Assembly (NCBI GenBank): GCA_963755085.1
Contig: CAVWIN010000010.1
Location: 186,001-250,000, forward strand
Direction of reading: 5' to 3'
DNA: 64,000 nucleotides
Source: JACVRM01 sp963755085
GTDB taxonomy: Bacteria > Actinomycetota > Thermoleophilia > Gaiellales > Gaiellaceae
Shown: positions 50,751 through 57,813 of the stretch, piece after piece
How positions within the stretch are numbered: the first letter of the stretch is position 1
Layout of the letters: each line of letters opens with the position of its first letter
The notes under the pieces: model-generated
Databases searched by the model: none
Told to the model about the DNA's origin: nothing
Seen by the model: only the letters and a program-made list of their open reading frames with translations
Position numbers and translations under genes: made by a program

Positions 50751-51613
50751 CGCGTCGCGCCGATGAGCGCGCCGCCGACGACGACGAGCACGGCGCCGGC
50801 GACGAGGTGCCGTCCGACGAGCTCCTTGCGGCCGATCACGAGCGCGGACAGGGCCACGCCCCACAGCGACTCGGTCGCGACGAGCGGGCTGACGACGCTG
50901 ACCCGGCCGCGGTCGTAGGCCTCGTACAGGCACACGTAGGAGAGCCCCGCGAGGATCCCGGCCGGGGCGAAGACGGCAAAGGCGCGCCGGAGGCTCGTCA
51001 GCGGGCCGCCCCGGAGCAGGCGGTACGTGCCGATCAGGAGCACGCCGCCGAGGAGCGACGCGGCTGCCCCGGCCAGCGGCGCCGCGCCGGACTCGCCGGT
51101 GAGCCAACGGACGACGTTGTCGCGCGTCGCAAAGAGCACGGTCGCGGCCAGGGCGAAGAGCACGCCGATCGCCCGGAAGTCCTCCGGGCGGATGCGCTCG
51201 CTGACCAGGACGAGCCCGCCCGCCACGATCAGCAGCGCGCCCGCAGCCAGGCCAGCCTGGAGCGGCTCGTCGAGGAAGATGAGGGCGATCGCGACGGCGA
51301 AGAGCGGCGCGGTCCCGACCACGACCGAGACCCGTGACGGGCCGGCGGCAGCCACCGCGGCCGTGAAAAAGATCTGGGACGCCCCCGGCGCGAGGAAGCC
51401 GGCCAGCAGGTACGGCCAGAGCGCGTCGGGCGCGGCGCCGTCGCCGCGGACGGTCACCAAGGCCACCCCACCGGCGACGGAGAAGGCCACGATCGCCATG
51501 ACGAGCGCGGCGAGCGCCGCGTCGGCGACGTGGCCGAGGCCGACGCGGATGGCGACGGTAGCGGCGGCGAAGAGCACGGCCGACGCACAGGCGAGGAGAA
51601 CCGCAGTCAGCAG
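50747..51613 (-). CDS. EamA/DMT superfamily transporter, probable CTG start
   Basis: 288 residues with ten hydrophobic helices in two EamA halves (for example SVVVGTAPLFAVAIALIFLDEPLQAGLAAGALLIVAGGLVLV and VVSPLVATESLWGVALSALVIGRKELVGRHLVAGAVLVVVGGALI). These are inner-membrane metabolite exporters or importers. A GTG at 51577 would cut the first helix in half. In-frame upstream only CTG codons (51613 and 51610) lie before a TAG, and TACGTT ends eight bases before CTG 51613, so a leaderless CTG start is likely. Confidence 0.8.
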   Translation of the reverse strand: MLTAVLLACASAVLFAAATVAIRVGLGHVADAALAALVMAIVAFSVAGGVALVTVRGDGAAPDALWPYLLAGFLAPGASQIFFTAAVAAAGPSRVSVVVGTAPLFAVAIALIFLDEPLQAGLAAGALLIVAGGLVLVSERIRPEDFRAIGVLFALAATVLFATRDNVVRWLTGESGAAPLAGAAASLLGGVLLIGTYRLLRGGPLTSLRRAFAVFAPAGILAGLSYVCLYEAYDRGRVSVVSPLVATESLWGVALSALVIGRKELVGRHLVAGAVLVVVGGALIGATR

Positions 51614-51621
51614 GCGACTCT

Positions 51622-51631
51622 AACGTAGGTT
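51622..51631. promoter_or_regulatory. Overlapping divergent -10 hexamers, TACGTT (minus) and TAGGTT (plus)
   Basis: Minus-strand TACGTT at 51622-51627 serves the EamA gene (CTG 51613, eight bases away). Plus-strand TAGGTT at 51626-51631 ends six bases before GTG 51638. The 24-base gap leaves no room for ribosome binding sites, so both genes should be leaderless and compete for polymerase. Confidence 0.45.
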
Positions 51632-51637
51632 CTCGGC

Positions 51638-52573
51638 GTGGAACCGCGGGTTTGCGTCGTGGGCGCCGGCGTGATCGGCAGCCTCTACGCCGGGCACCTG
51701 GCACAGGTCGCCGAGGTGTCCGTGCTCACCCGGCGCCCGGAGCACGCGGAGGCGCTCGTCCGCGAGGGCCTGCGCATCAGCGGCAAGAGCGACCTTGTCT
51801 CGCGCGTCACCGCTGCCGACGACGCGGCCGGGCTGCCCGAGGCCGACCTCGTCATCCTCGCGACGAAGGCGACCGAAGTCGAGGCGGCGGCCGAGCGGCT
51901 CGCCGGGCGCATGGCCGGCGCGACCGTGATGACGATCCAGAACGGCCTCGGCGCCGAGGAGCTCGTCGCACGGCACGGCGACTGGCCGCTCGTCTCGGCG
52001 GTGACGTTCATGAGCGGCGTCCGCCACGCGGATACTCACATCGAGTACGAGCTCGACACCGAGACCTGGATGGGGCCGTACCGCTCGTCCTTCGAGACCG
52101 TGCAGGGCATCGAGCGGCTGCTGCACGAGTCCGGCCTGCGCGCGCGGGCGTTCCCCGACCTGCGCCCGGCGCAGTGGTCGAAGCTGATCTTCAACGCAAC
52201 CGTCAACACCGTCGCCGCGGTCACGAACCTCCCCCACGTTGCCGCCTTCGCCGCCGTCGACGCAGACACCGACCTAGGCGTGCTCGTTCGCGATCTGATG
52301 GACGAGGGCAAGCGGGTAGCGTCCGCGGCCGGTGTGGAGCTCCACGAGGACCCCTGGGAGATGAACGTGCACGCGGTCCAGCGCGGCGAGACCGAGGCGG
52401 CCGAGGGCCACTACGCCCACGTGCCGTCGATGCTCGAGGACATCCGCTCCGGCCGGCGCACCGAGGTCGACTTCATCACCGGCTCCCTGGTGCGCGAGGC
52501 CGACCGCGTCGGCGTCGAGGTGCCGCTGCACCGGGCCATGTACCGGCTCGTGCGCGCGCGAGAGACGGCATGA
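51638..52573 (+). CDS. 2-dehydropantoate 2-reductase-like (PanE/ApbA family) protein, copy 1
   Basis: 311 residues. The N-terminal Rossmann motif VCVVGAGVIGSLYAGHLAQ binds NAD(P), LVILATKATEVEAAAERLAG and MTIQNGLGAEELV follow, and the C-terminal helical domain begins AQWSKLIFNATVNTVAAVTNLPHV with the catalytic-type Lys and Asn. KxxxNxxxN is retained. A paralogue follows with a four-base overlap. The substrate may be ketopantoate or another 2-oxo acid. Confidence 0.85.
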   Translation: MEPRVCVVGAGVIGSLYAGHLAQVAEVSVLTRRPEHAEALVREGLRISGKSDLVSRVTAADDAAGLPEADLVILATKATEVEAAAERLAGRMAGATVMTIQNGLGAEELVARHGDWPLVSAVTFMSGVRHADTHIEYELDTETWMGPYRSSFETVQGIERLLHESGLRARAFPDLRPAQWSKLIFNATVNTVAAVTNLPHVAAFAAVDADTDLGVLVRDLMDEGKRVASAAGVELHEDPWEMNVHAVQRGETEAAEGHYAHVPSMLEDIRSGRRTEVDFITGSLVREADRVGVEVPLHRAMYRLVRARETA

Positions 52574-53490
52574 GGGTTTGCGTGGTCGGCTGCGGGGCCG
52601 TCGGCTCGCTCTTCGCCGCGAACCTCGCGCAGCTCGACGACGTCGAGGTGTGGGCGTACGACGTCTCCGAGGCGCACGTCGATGCGATCAACGCGAACGG
52701 CCTGCAGCTGTCGGGCGCCGACGAGGTCCTCGGGCGAATGCGTGCCACGACGGACGCCGGCGAGCTGCCGGACTGCGACTTCGGGATCGTGGCGACGAAG
52801 GCGATGCACACCGCGTCGGCGATCGCCGCGACCGCGCACGCGTTCGCCGGCGGCGCCGTCTGCTCGGTTCAGAACGGGGTCGGCAACGAGGAGGCGATCG
52901 CGGAGCACGCCGCCCGGGTGATCCGGGGCACGACGTTCCCGGCGGGGAAGATCCTCGAGCCCGGACACGTGCAGTGGGACGTCAAGGGCGACACGACACT
53001 CGGCCCGTACGAGCCGAAGCCGGCGTCCATGGACGCGATCGAGGCGCTCGCCGACGCGTGCACGCGCGGCGGCATGCCGACGAGCGCGGTCGCGGACGCG
53101 CGCGGCGCCCAGTGGCGCAAGGTCATCTTCAACGCCGCGACGAACCCGGTCGGCGCGCTCACCGGCCTCACGCACGGCCGCGTCTGCGAGGACCCGGCGC
53201 TGCGCCGGCTCGTCACCGGCCTCGTCGACGAGGGCAAGGCGGTCGCCGGCGCGCAGGGCATCGAGCTCGACGCCGATCCGGAGGACCTGATCGACCACGC
53301 GGCCCGCCCGGACGTCGCGTACAACCACAAGGCGTCGATGCTCCAGGACGTCGAGGCGCACCGGCCGACCGAGGTCGACTGGCTGAACGGCGGCATCGCC
53401 CGCTTCGGCCGCGAGCACGGCGTGCCGACACCCCTCAACGACACGATCGTTGCGCTCGTGAAAGGCTCGGAGGCGTCATGGACGAGCTGA
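52570..53490 (+). CDS. 2-dehydropantoate 2-reductase-like (PanE/ApbA family) protein, copy 2
   Basis: 306 residues from ATG 52570 (ATGA overlap). VCVVGCGAVGSLFAANLAQL is the nucleotide motif; FGIVATKAMHTASAIAA and CSVQNGVGNEEAIAEHA match copy 1; QWRKVIFNAATNPVGALTGLTHG carries the catalytic Lys/Asn. Two different reductases in tandem suggest a catabolic pathway, not pantothenate synthesis alone. The 3' end overlaps the M24 gene by 13 bases. Confidence 0.85.
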   Translation: MRVCVVGCGAVGSLFAANLAQLDDVEVWAYDVSEAHVDAINANGLQLSGADEVLGRMRATTDAGELPDCDFGIVATKAMHTASAIAATAHAFAGGAVCSVQNGVGNEEAIAEHAARVIRGTTFPAGKILEPGHVQWDVKGDTTLGPYEPKPASMDAIEALADACTRGGMPTSAVADARGAQWRKVIFNAATNPVGALTGLTHGRVCEDPALRRLVTGLVDEGKAVAGAQGIELDADPEDLIDHAARPDVAYNHKASMLQDVEAHRPTEVDWLNGGIARFGREHGVPTPLNDTIVALVKGSEASWTS

Positions 53491-54563
53491 CCCGCCGCCT
53501 CGCGAACGTGCGCGCCGCCGCCGAGCGCGCAGGCGTCGACGCCGTCGTCGTGGCCGGCAGCGAGTACTCAGGCTTCGAGGGCGCCGTCACCTACCTGTCC
53601 GGCTTCACGATCGTCCACCGCTACGCCTACGTCGTCGTCCCGCTCGACGGCGACCCCGTCATCGTGTTCCCGTCGGAGGCGCGCTACGTCGGCGAGCACG
53701 GCCAGGCGCAGATCGAGCAGGTCTTCCAGCCGCACCCGGGCGAATGGCTCGCCGGGCGTCTCGGCGGCCGGCGCGTCGGCGTCTACGGGCTCGACTACGT
53801 CATGACCGTGCGCGACTTCCAGCCACTCGCCGCCGCCGCGGAGGCCGTGGCGTTCGACGAGGAGTTCGACCTTGCCCGGGCCGTGAAGAGCGACGCCGAG
53901 CTCGAGTCCGTCCGCGACAGCGTCCGCATCAACACGGAGGGCTTCCGCATCTTCCTCGAGCATTACCGGCCCGGCGTAACGGCCGCCGAGGTGATGGCCG
54001 AGTGCGAGCGCTACTTCGTCGCGCAGGGCTGCGGGCGTCTGACGATGGACATGGTCCTCGCCGGCCCCGAATTCCTGCTCGCCCGCAAGGACGTCGTGCT
54101 CGGCGACTTCGTCCTGCCCTCGCTGGAGATCGCCGGCCCCGGCGGCCACTGGGTCGAGGTCTCACGCGCGATCGGCGAGCCCGACGAGGACGGCCATCGG
54201 ATGATGGAGGCCTACGAGGAGTACTTCGACGCCGCACGGACGGCACTCCGCCCCGGCGCGACGGCGCACGACGTCCATCGCGCCGTCTCGAAGGGGTTCC
54301 GCGATCGCGGATACCACCTCGGCCACGTCACCGGGCACTCGATCGGGATGACGATGATCGAGTACCCGAAGATCGGCGAAGGCATCGAGACCGAGCTCGC
54401 GGAGAACATGGTCTTCTCGATGCACCCGCACGCGATCACGCCCGACGGCACCGGCTGCCTGTACATGCAGGAGACGTGGCTGGTAACCGCCGAGGGCGGC
54501 GAGCCGCTCTCCGGGCTGCCGATGCGCGTTTACACCCCTGACGAATCCGTTACGCATTCGTAA
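53478..54563 (+). CDS. M24-fold protein, creatinase-like, metal ligands largely lost
   Basis: 361 residues with an N-terminal creatinase/prolidase domain (LANVRAAAERAGVDAVVVAGSEYSGFEGAVTYLSGF) and a C-terminal pita-bread domain (HVTGHSIGMTMIEYPKIG). Canonical M24 peptidases use two Asp, a His and two Glu. Here the Asp positions read LPSLEIAGPGGHWVEVSR and the first Glu reads SMHPHA; only the His and the last Glu-type position (QETWLV) remain. That is the pattern of creatinase and similar metal-free amidohydrolases. It probably cleaves a small C-N bond compound; together with the two PanE-like reductases it may form a catabolic route. Confidence 0.8.
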   Translation: MDELTRRLANVRAAAERAGVDAVVVAGSEYSGFEGAVTYLSGFTIVHRYAYVVVPLDGDPVIVFPSEARYVGEHGQAQIEQVFQPHPGEWLAGRLGGRRVGVYGLDYVMTVRDFQPLAAAAEAVAFDEEFDLARAVKSDAELESVRDSVRINTEGFRIFLEHYRPGVTAAEVMAECERYFVAQGCGRLTMDMVLAGPEFLLARKDVVLGDFVLPSLEIAGPGGHWVEVSRAIGEPDEDGHRMMEAYEEYFDAARTALRPGATAHDVHRAVSKGFRDRGYHLGHVTGHSIGMTMIEYPKIGEGIETELAENMVFSMHPHAITPDGTGCLYMQETWLVTAEGGEPLSGLPMRVYTPDESVTHS

Positions 54564-54574
54564 CAGCGGGGAAG

Positions 54575-54580
54575 TACGCT
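54575..54580 (+). promoter_or_regulatory. -10 hexamer TACGCT for the secreted protein
   Basis: Ends exactly six bases before GTG 54587, a leaderless start. Confidence 0.45.
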
Positions 54581-54586
54581 CCAGCT

Positions 54587-55744
54587 GTGAGATTGCAGCG
54601 TCTCGTCCTCGCGCTTGCGGTGACGGGAGTGCTCGCCGCCGGCGCCGCAGCGGCCTCGTCCAAGCCGCGCACCCTGCCCACGACCACGTCGGTCACAGGG
54701 CTGGCCACCAACGGCTCGACCGTCGCGGTCGCGACCGCCTGGAGCTCGAGCCATTGCGAGCGGGTCCTCGCCTGGAATCCCGTGCGCGCATCCCTTAGTG
54801 GCCTGGGCAAGGGCGGCCGCTGCGACCAGACGAGCACGGGCCGCGGGATCGTCGGCCAGGCGATCGCGGGCACGCGTGTCGCCTGGATCGCTGACGGCGG
54901 CGGCAACCAGCACGACGCCGTCCTCTACACGGCGTCGCTGACCAAGCCGGCGGTCACGCACCGGGTCCTGCTCGCGACGCGGAACATCGACTCCGGGGCC
55001 GGCAACTGGATCGGCGCGCTGCAGGGCGCCGGCTCGCTGCTCGTCTACGCAACCTGGTCGGTCTGCGACTCCGGGGAGCCGGCCTTCAAGCCCTGCCCAG
55101 CGGGCGTCACGCCCGGGACGATCTACAACGCGAAGGTCTGGCGCATCGACGGCCTGACCGGCAGGAAGCTGATCGCCTCGGCGCCCGACGGGCTCTTCCC
55201 GATCGGGGTCGCCGCCGGCCGGATCCTCGTCGCCCGCGGCGACGGGACGGCCTTCGAGCTCCGTGGCGCGGACGGCCACGTCATTCAGACCTACCAGCCC
55301 GATGCGCAGGCGCTGCAGGCGACGCTCGGGACGAAGGAGCTCGTCCTCGCGGTGCGCACGCCGCTCGTCCCGCCGCTCTCGAAGGCGCGCATCCAGTTCA
55401 TCGTCTACAACCTTGCCAGGGGCGCAGTGGAGCGCACACTGCCCGTGCCGGCCTCGGCGCTCACGGTGACCGTGCCGCGCTGTGACTACCCGCTGGGCGG
55501 GCCGGCCGTGGCGTGCGCGTCACCGGTCGCGAGGCTGCGCTTCGCGAACGCCGACGCGACCCGCTTCGTCTACGTGCTCGACACGGCCGTACACGTTGCG
55601 CGGCTGGACGGCTCGAAGGACTCGGCGCTGACGCCGGCCGGCAAGGCGCCGGTGTTCGCCGCGCTCGACGGCGCGGGCCTCGTCTACTCGTACCGCGTGG
55701 GCGGCGGCGTCCAGGGGCGCGTGCAGTACCAGCCGTCGCCCTAG
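54587..55744 (+). CDS. Secreted protein, probably beta-propeller-like, unknown
   Basis: 385 residues. Signal peptide (QRLVLALAVTGVLAAGAAAAS) then repeating beta segments with Gly-Ala-Gly strand ends: VTGLATNGSTVAVATAW, GQAIAGTRVAWIADGGG, GALQGAGSLLVYATW, IGVAAGRILVARGDGTAFELR, ARLRFANADATRFVYVLDTAVHVARLDG and PVFAALDGAGLVYSYRVGGG. Spacing of about 45-60 residues fits blades of a propeller. Four to six cysteines suggest disulphides. No enzyme motif is seen. Confidence 0.6.
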   Translation: MRLQRLVLALAVTGVLAAGAAAASSKPRTLPTTTSVTGLATNGSTVAVATAWSSSHCERVLAWNPVRASLSGLGKGGRCDQTSTGRGIVGQAIAGTRVAWIADGGGNQHDAVLYTASLTKPAVTHRVLLATRNIDSGAGNWIGALQGAGSLLVYATWSVCDSGEPAFKPCPAGVTPGTIYNAKVWRIDGLTGRKLIASAPDGLFPIGVAAGRILVARGDGTAFELRGADGHVIQTYQPDAQALQATLGTKELVLAVRTPLVPPLSKARIQFIVYNLARGAVERTLPVPASALTVTVPRCDYPLGGPAVACASPVARLRFANADATRFVYVLDTAVHVARLDGSKDSALTPAGKAPVFAALDGAGLVYSYRVGGGVQGRVQYQPSP

Positions 55745-55755
55745 TAGTACTAGCC

Positions 55756-56130
55756 CTAGCCCCAGGCGAGCACGAGGGCGGCCACCGCGACCACCGCGGC
55801 GATGCCGAGCACCGCGAGGTTGACCGCGAGCACGATCGTCAGCGTCCGGCTGCGCGTGGGCGCGGGACGGCCGTCACCGCCGGCGCGCCACGCCACGGCC
55901 CCCGTCAGGGCGCCGATGATGAACTGGTTGAGACTCACGCCCTCCGCGTCGGCGGCGCGCGCGAGATCCGCATGCAGCGTCCGCGGCATGCGGACGAGCA
56001 GCTTGCCGCTCGGGAGCGGGTCGGTGGTCGGCTCGGTGGTCTCTTCGACGCTCTTCATCACGGTGACGCTCTTCATCACGGTCATACCGCTGACGGCCGG
56101 TCCATTGTAGAGCGACGTTACACGCGTCAC
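55756..56130 (-). CDS. Ribbon-helix-helix (HicB/Arc-like) protein with C-terminal membrane helix
   Basis: 124 residues. A ribbon-helix-helix motif KLLVRMPRTLHADLARAADAEGVSLNQFIIGAL (about 44-76) resembles HicB/Arc DNA-binding folds, but the C-terminus is a membrane helix (LTIVLAVNLAVLGIAAVVAVAALVLAW), unusual for that fold. The GTG at 56130 overlaps the sigma gene stop (GTGA). A later ATG (56085) is an alternative, with two direct 18-base repeats (56050-56085) around it. It may tether DNA or regulate the sigma factor at the membrane; this is inference. Confidence 0.65.
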   Translation of the reverse strand: MTRVTSLYNGPAVSGMTVMKSVTVMKSVEETTEPTTDPLPSGKLLVRMPRTLHADLARAADAEGVSLNQFIIGALTGAVAWRAGGDGRPAPTRSRTLTIVLAVNLAVLGIAAVVAVAALVLAWG

Positions 56131-56663
56131 GAAGCCGGTTCGAGCCGAGCCCTCATGGCCGCGAGCGCCGCATGCAATAGCCGGGAGACCTGGATCTGCG
56201 TCAGGCCCAGCTCGCCGGCGACCTCCGCCTGGCTGCGGTCGGCCAGGAAGTAGCGGCGCACGACCTCCCGCTCGGGACGCCGAAGCCCGCGCACCAGGCC
56301 CTCGACGACGAGCCGGTCGTCGGCGGAGCCGAGGCCCTCGCTGCCGGCCATGGCCTCGTCCAGGGCGACCGCGACCGGCCGCTGCGCGCGCTGCGTTCGC
56401 GGCACCCGCACGGGCCAGCCGCGATCGCGCAGATGGTGGCGAAGCTCGCCGCGGATCACCGGAATGGCGTACGCCGGGAACGGCACGCCCCGGCCACGGT
56501 CGTAGCGATCGGCTGCCTTCACCAGCCCGAGCGCCGCCACCTGGCGCAGGTCGTCGAGCCCGTCTGTATCCGTCACGAACCCCCGAGCGAGCGTCTCCGC
56601 GAGCCGGAGATGCGTCGTCACCAGCTGGTCACGCTCCTCGAGGCGCCCCCGCGCCATCACCAT
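56127..56663 (-). CDS. SigB/SigF-like RNA polymerase sigma factor
   Basis: 178 residues. Region 2: LAETLARGFVTDTDGLDDLRQVAALGLVKAADRYDRGRGVPFPAYAIPVIRGELRHHLRDRGWPVRVPRTQR, the stress/sporulation group 3 pattern with the conserved RxxR.PR that follows. Region 4: LRRPEREVVRRYFLADRSQAEVAGELGLTQIQVSRLLHAALAAMR. Region 3 is short compared with typical SigB. ATG 56663 was chosen because TAGAGT ends seven bases upstream; a GTG at 56672 is an alternative. No anti-sigma or anti-anti-sigma gene is adjacent. A promoter of the type it should recognise lies directly upstream of the divergent gene. Confidence 0.85.
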   Translation of the reverse strand: MVMARGRLEERDQLVTTHLRLAETLARGFVTDTDGLDDLRQVAALGLVKAADRYDRGRGVPFPAYAIPVIRGELRHHLRDRGWPVRVPRTQRAQRPVAVALDEAMAGSEGLGSADDRLVVEGLVRGLRRPEREVVRRYFLADRSQAEVAGELGLTQIQVSRLLHAALAAMRARLEPAS

Positions 56664-56670
56664 GCGCGCC

Positions 56671-56676
56671 ACTCTA
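56671..56676 (-). promoter_or_regulatory. -10 hexamer TAGAGT for the sigma factor gene
   Basis: On the minus strand TAGAGT ends seven bases before ATG 56663. The surrounding divergent region is the most A/T-rich part of the window and contains two TTTTGCTT direct repeats (56681-56688 and 56705-56712). Confidence 0.4.
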
Positions 56677-56708
56677 CTTATTTTGCTTCTGCATTTTCAA
56701 GATCTTTT

Positions 56709-56734
56709 GCTTAATGCTCACCTTCTACGGGTAT
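56709..56734 (+). promoter_or_regulatory. SigB/SigF-type promoter GCTTAA-14-GGGTAT
   Basis: GCTTAA (56709-56714) and GGGTAT (56729-56734) with a 14-base spacer match the SigB/SigF consensus GTTTAA-N12-16-GGGTAT with one mismatch. It ends 10 bases before the ATG at 56745. A SigB/SigF-like gene is encoded divergently, so direct control is likely. Confidence 0.6.
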
Positions 56735-56744
56735 TTGTTCTTGT

Positions 56745-57743
56745 ATGGATCGCCTGCGCATCGCTGCTGCCGCCTGCACCGCCGTCGGTCTTTTCGGCGC
56801 CGCCGGCACCGCGCGCGCGGACGATGGCCTTCCGGTGGCGCCCGACCCAACGACCGTCGCCGACACGGCCGTGGCGATCGCCGGACAGGCCGCAGGCGCC
56901 GCCGATCCCGGGCAGTATCAGCCTGATACTGGGCAGTATCAAGCGCCTGTCGGCAACATCAACGTCTCCGTCCGCGTGCTCAGCCCGGGCGACGACGGCG
57001 CGGTCGACCAGGCGATCTCGGTGGCGCAGCCGGCGCCCGATACCGCGGCGCCCTCTCCGTCCGTGTCGATATCGGTCAATGTAAACGTGACGACAAATAG
57101 GACAATTGTTTTTCCACAACAAAGCGATACCGGGCAGTATCACATGCCCGGCAATGGGTATCAGGATCCGGTTTCGATCAGCGCCGACATCGCGGCCGCT
57201 ATCGCGCAGCCGGCCCTCCCTCCCATGCAGGCGCCGACGCCCGAGCAGCCGCCCGCTCCGGCTGCGTTGACGCTGCGCGACCGCTGGGGAGCGGCTGTCG
57301 AGGCGCGACCCCTCGGAGTCTCCGTCGTGCCAGCGCCCGTTCATCTTCAGAAGGTTCAGAGGGGCACACACCACCGGCCGGCCGTGGCCCGGACGCTGCC
57401 GCACCGCGCGTTCGTCCCGGCGCCCGCCGCCACGCCGAGCTCGCCGCCACCCGCGGCCTGGCCGGCGGCGGCCCGCGCCGTCACGCGCTCTGCGCCGCCG
57501 CACGGCAGTGGGGGAACGCGTCCACGGCCGGCCGGCCCGCCGGTGCCACCGCGGCCGTCCACTCCCGAGCAGTACTCGGGCGCGGCCGCGTCCGGCGGCG
57601 CATCGTTCTCCAACGTCCTCCAGACCCTCGGCCTGCTGGTGGCATCGCTGTGGGTCGCCGCGCTCGGCTCTGCCCGCCGGCTCGGTGACCAGGCCCGCCG
57701 CCTCCGGGGCATCGTGGGGCCGCGACCGGCCAAGCCCGGGTAG
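56745..57743 (+). CDS. Secreted Pro-rich protein with GQY repeats and one RVLSPG unit
   Basis: 332 residues. Signal peptide (LRIAAAACTAVGLFGAAGTARA). DPGQYQPDTGQYQAP at 55-68 and DTGQYHMPGNGYQDP at 128-142 are repeats encoded by palindromic GGGCAGTATCA DNA. NINVSVRVLSPGDDGAVDQA (71-90) is the same unit found several times in the next protein. A Pro/Ala-rich stretch follows and a C-terminal hydrophobic helix (FSNVLQTLGLLVASLWVAAL) with a basic tail. It is probably cell-surface-anchored. A SigB/SigF-type promoter lies just upstream. Function unknown. Confidence 0.65.
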   Translation: MDRLRIAAAACTAVGLFGAAGTARADDGLPVAPDPTTVADTAVAIAGQAAGAADPGQYQPDTGQYQAPVGNINVSVRVLSPGDDGAVDQAISVAQPAPDTAAPSPSVSISVNVNVTTNRTIVFPQQSDTGQYHMPGNGYQDPVSISADIAAAIAQPALPPMQAPTPEQPPAPAALTLRDRWGAAVEARPLGVSVVPAPVHLQKVQRGTHHRPAVARTLPHRAFVPAPAATPSSPPPAAWPAAARAVTRSAPPHGSGGTRPRPAGPPVPPRPSTPEQYSGAAASGGASFSNVLQTLGLLVASLWVAALGSARRLGDQARRLRGIVGPRPAKPG

Positions 57744-57813
57744 CCCGCGAAGTCAGTCCGATTCCGCCGGGACGCCGTCCCGGCATGTTCCGACGACTTC
57801 AAGAGGAGAAGAC

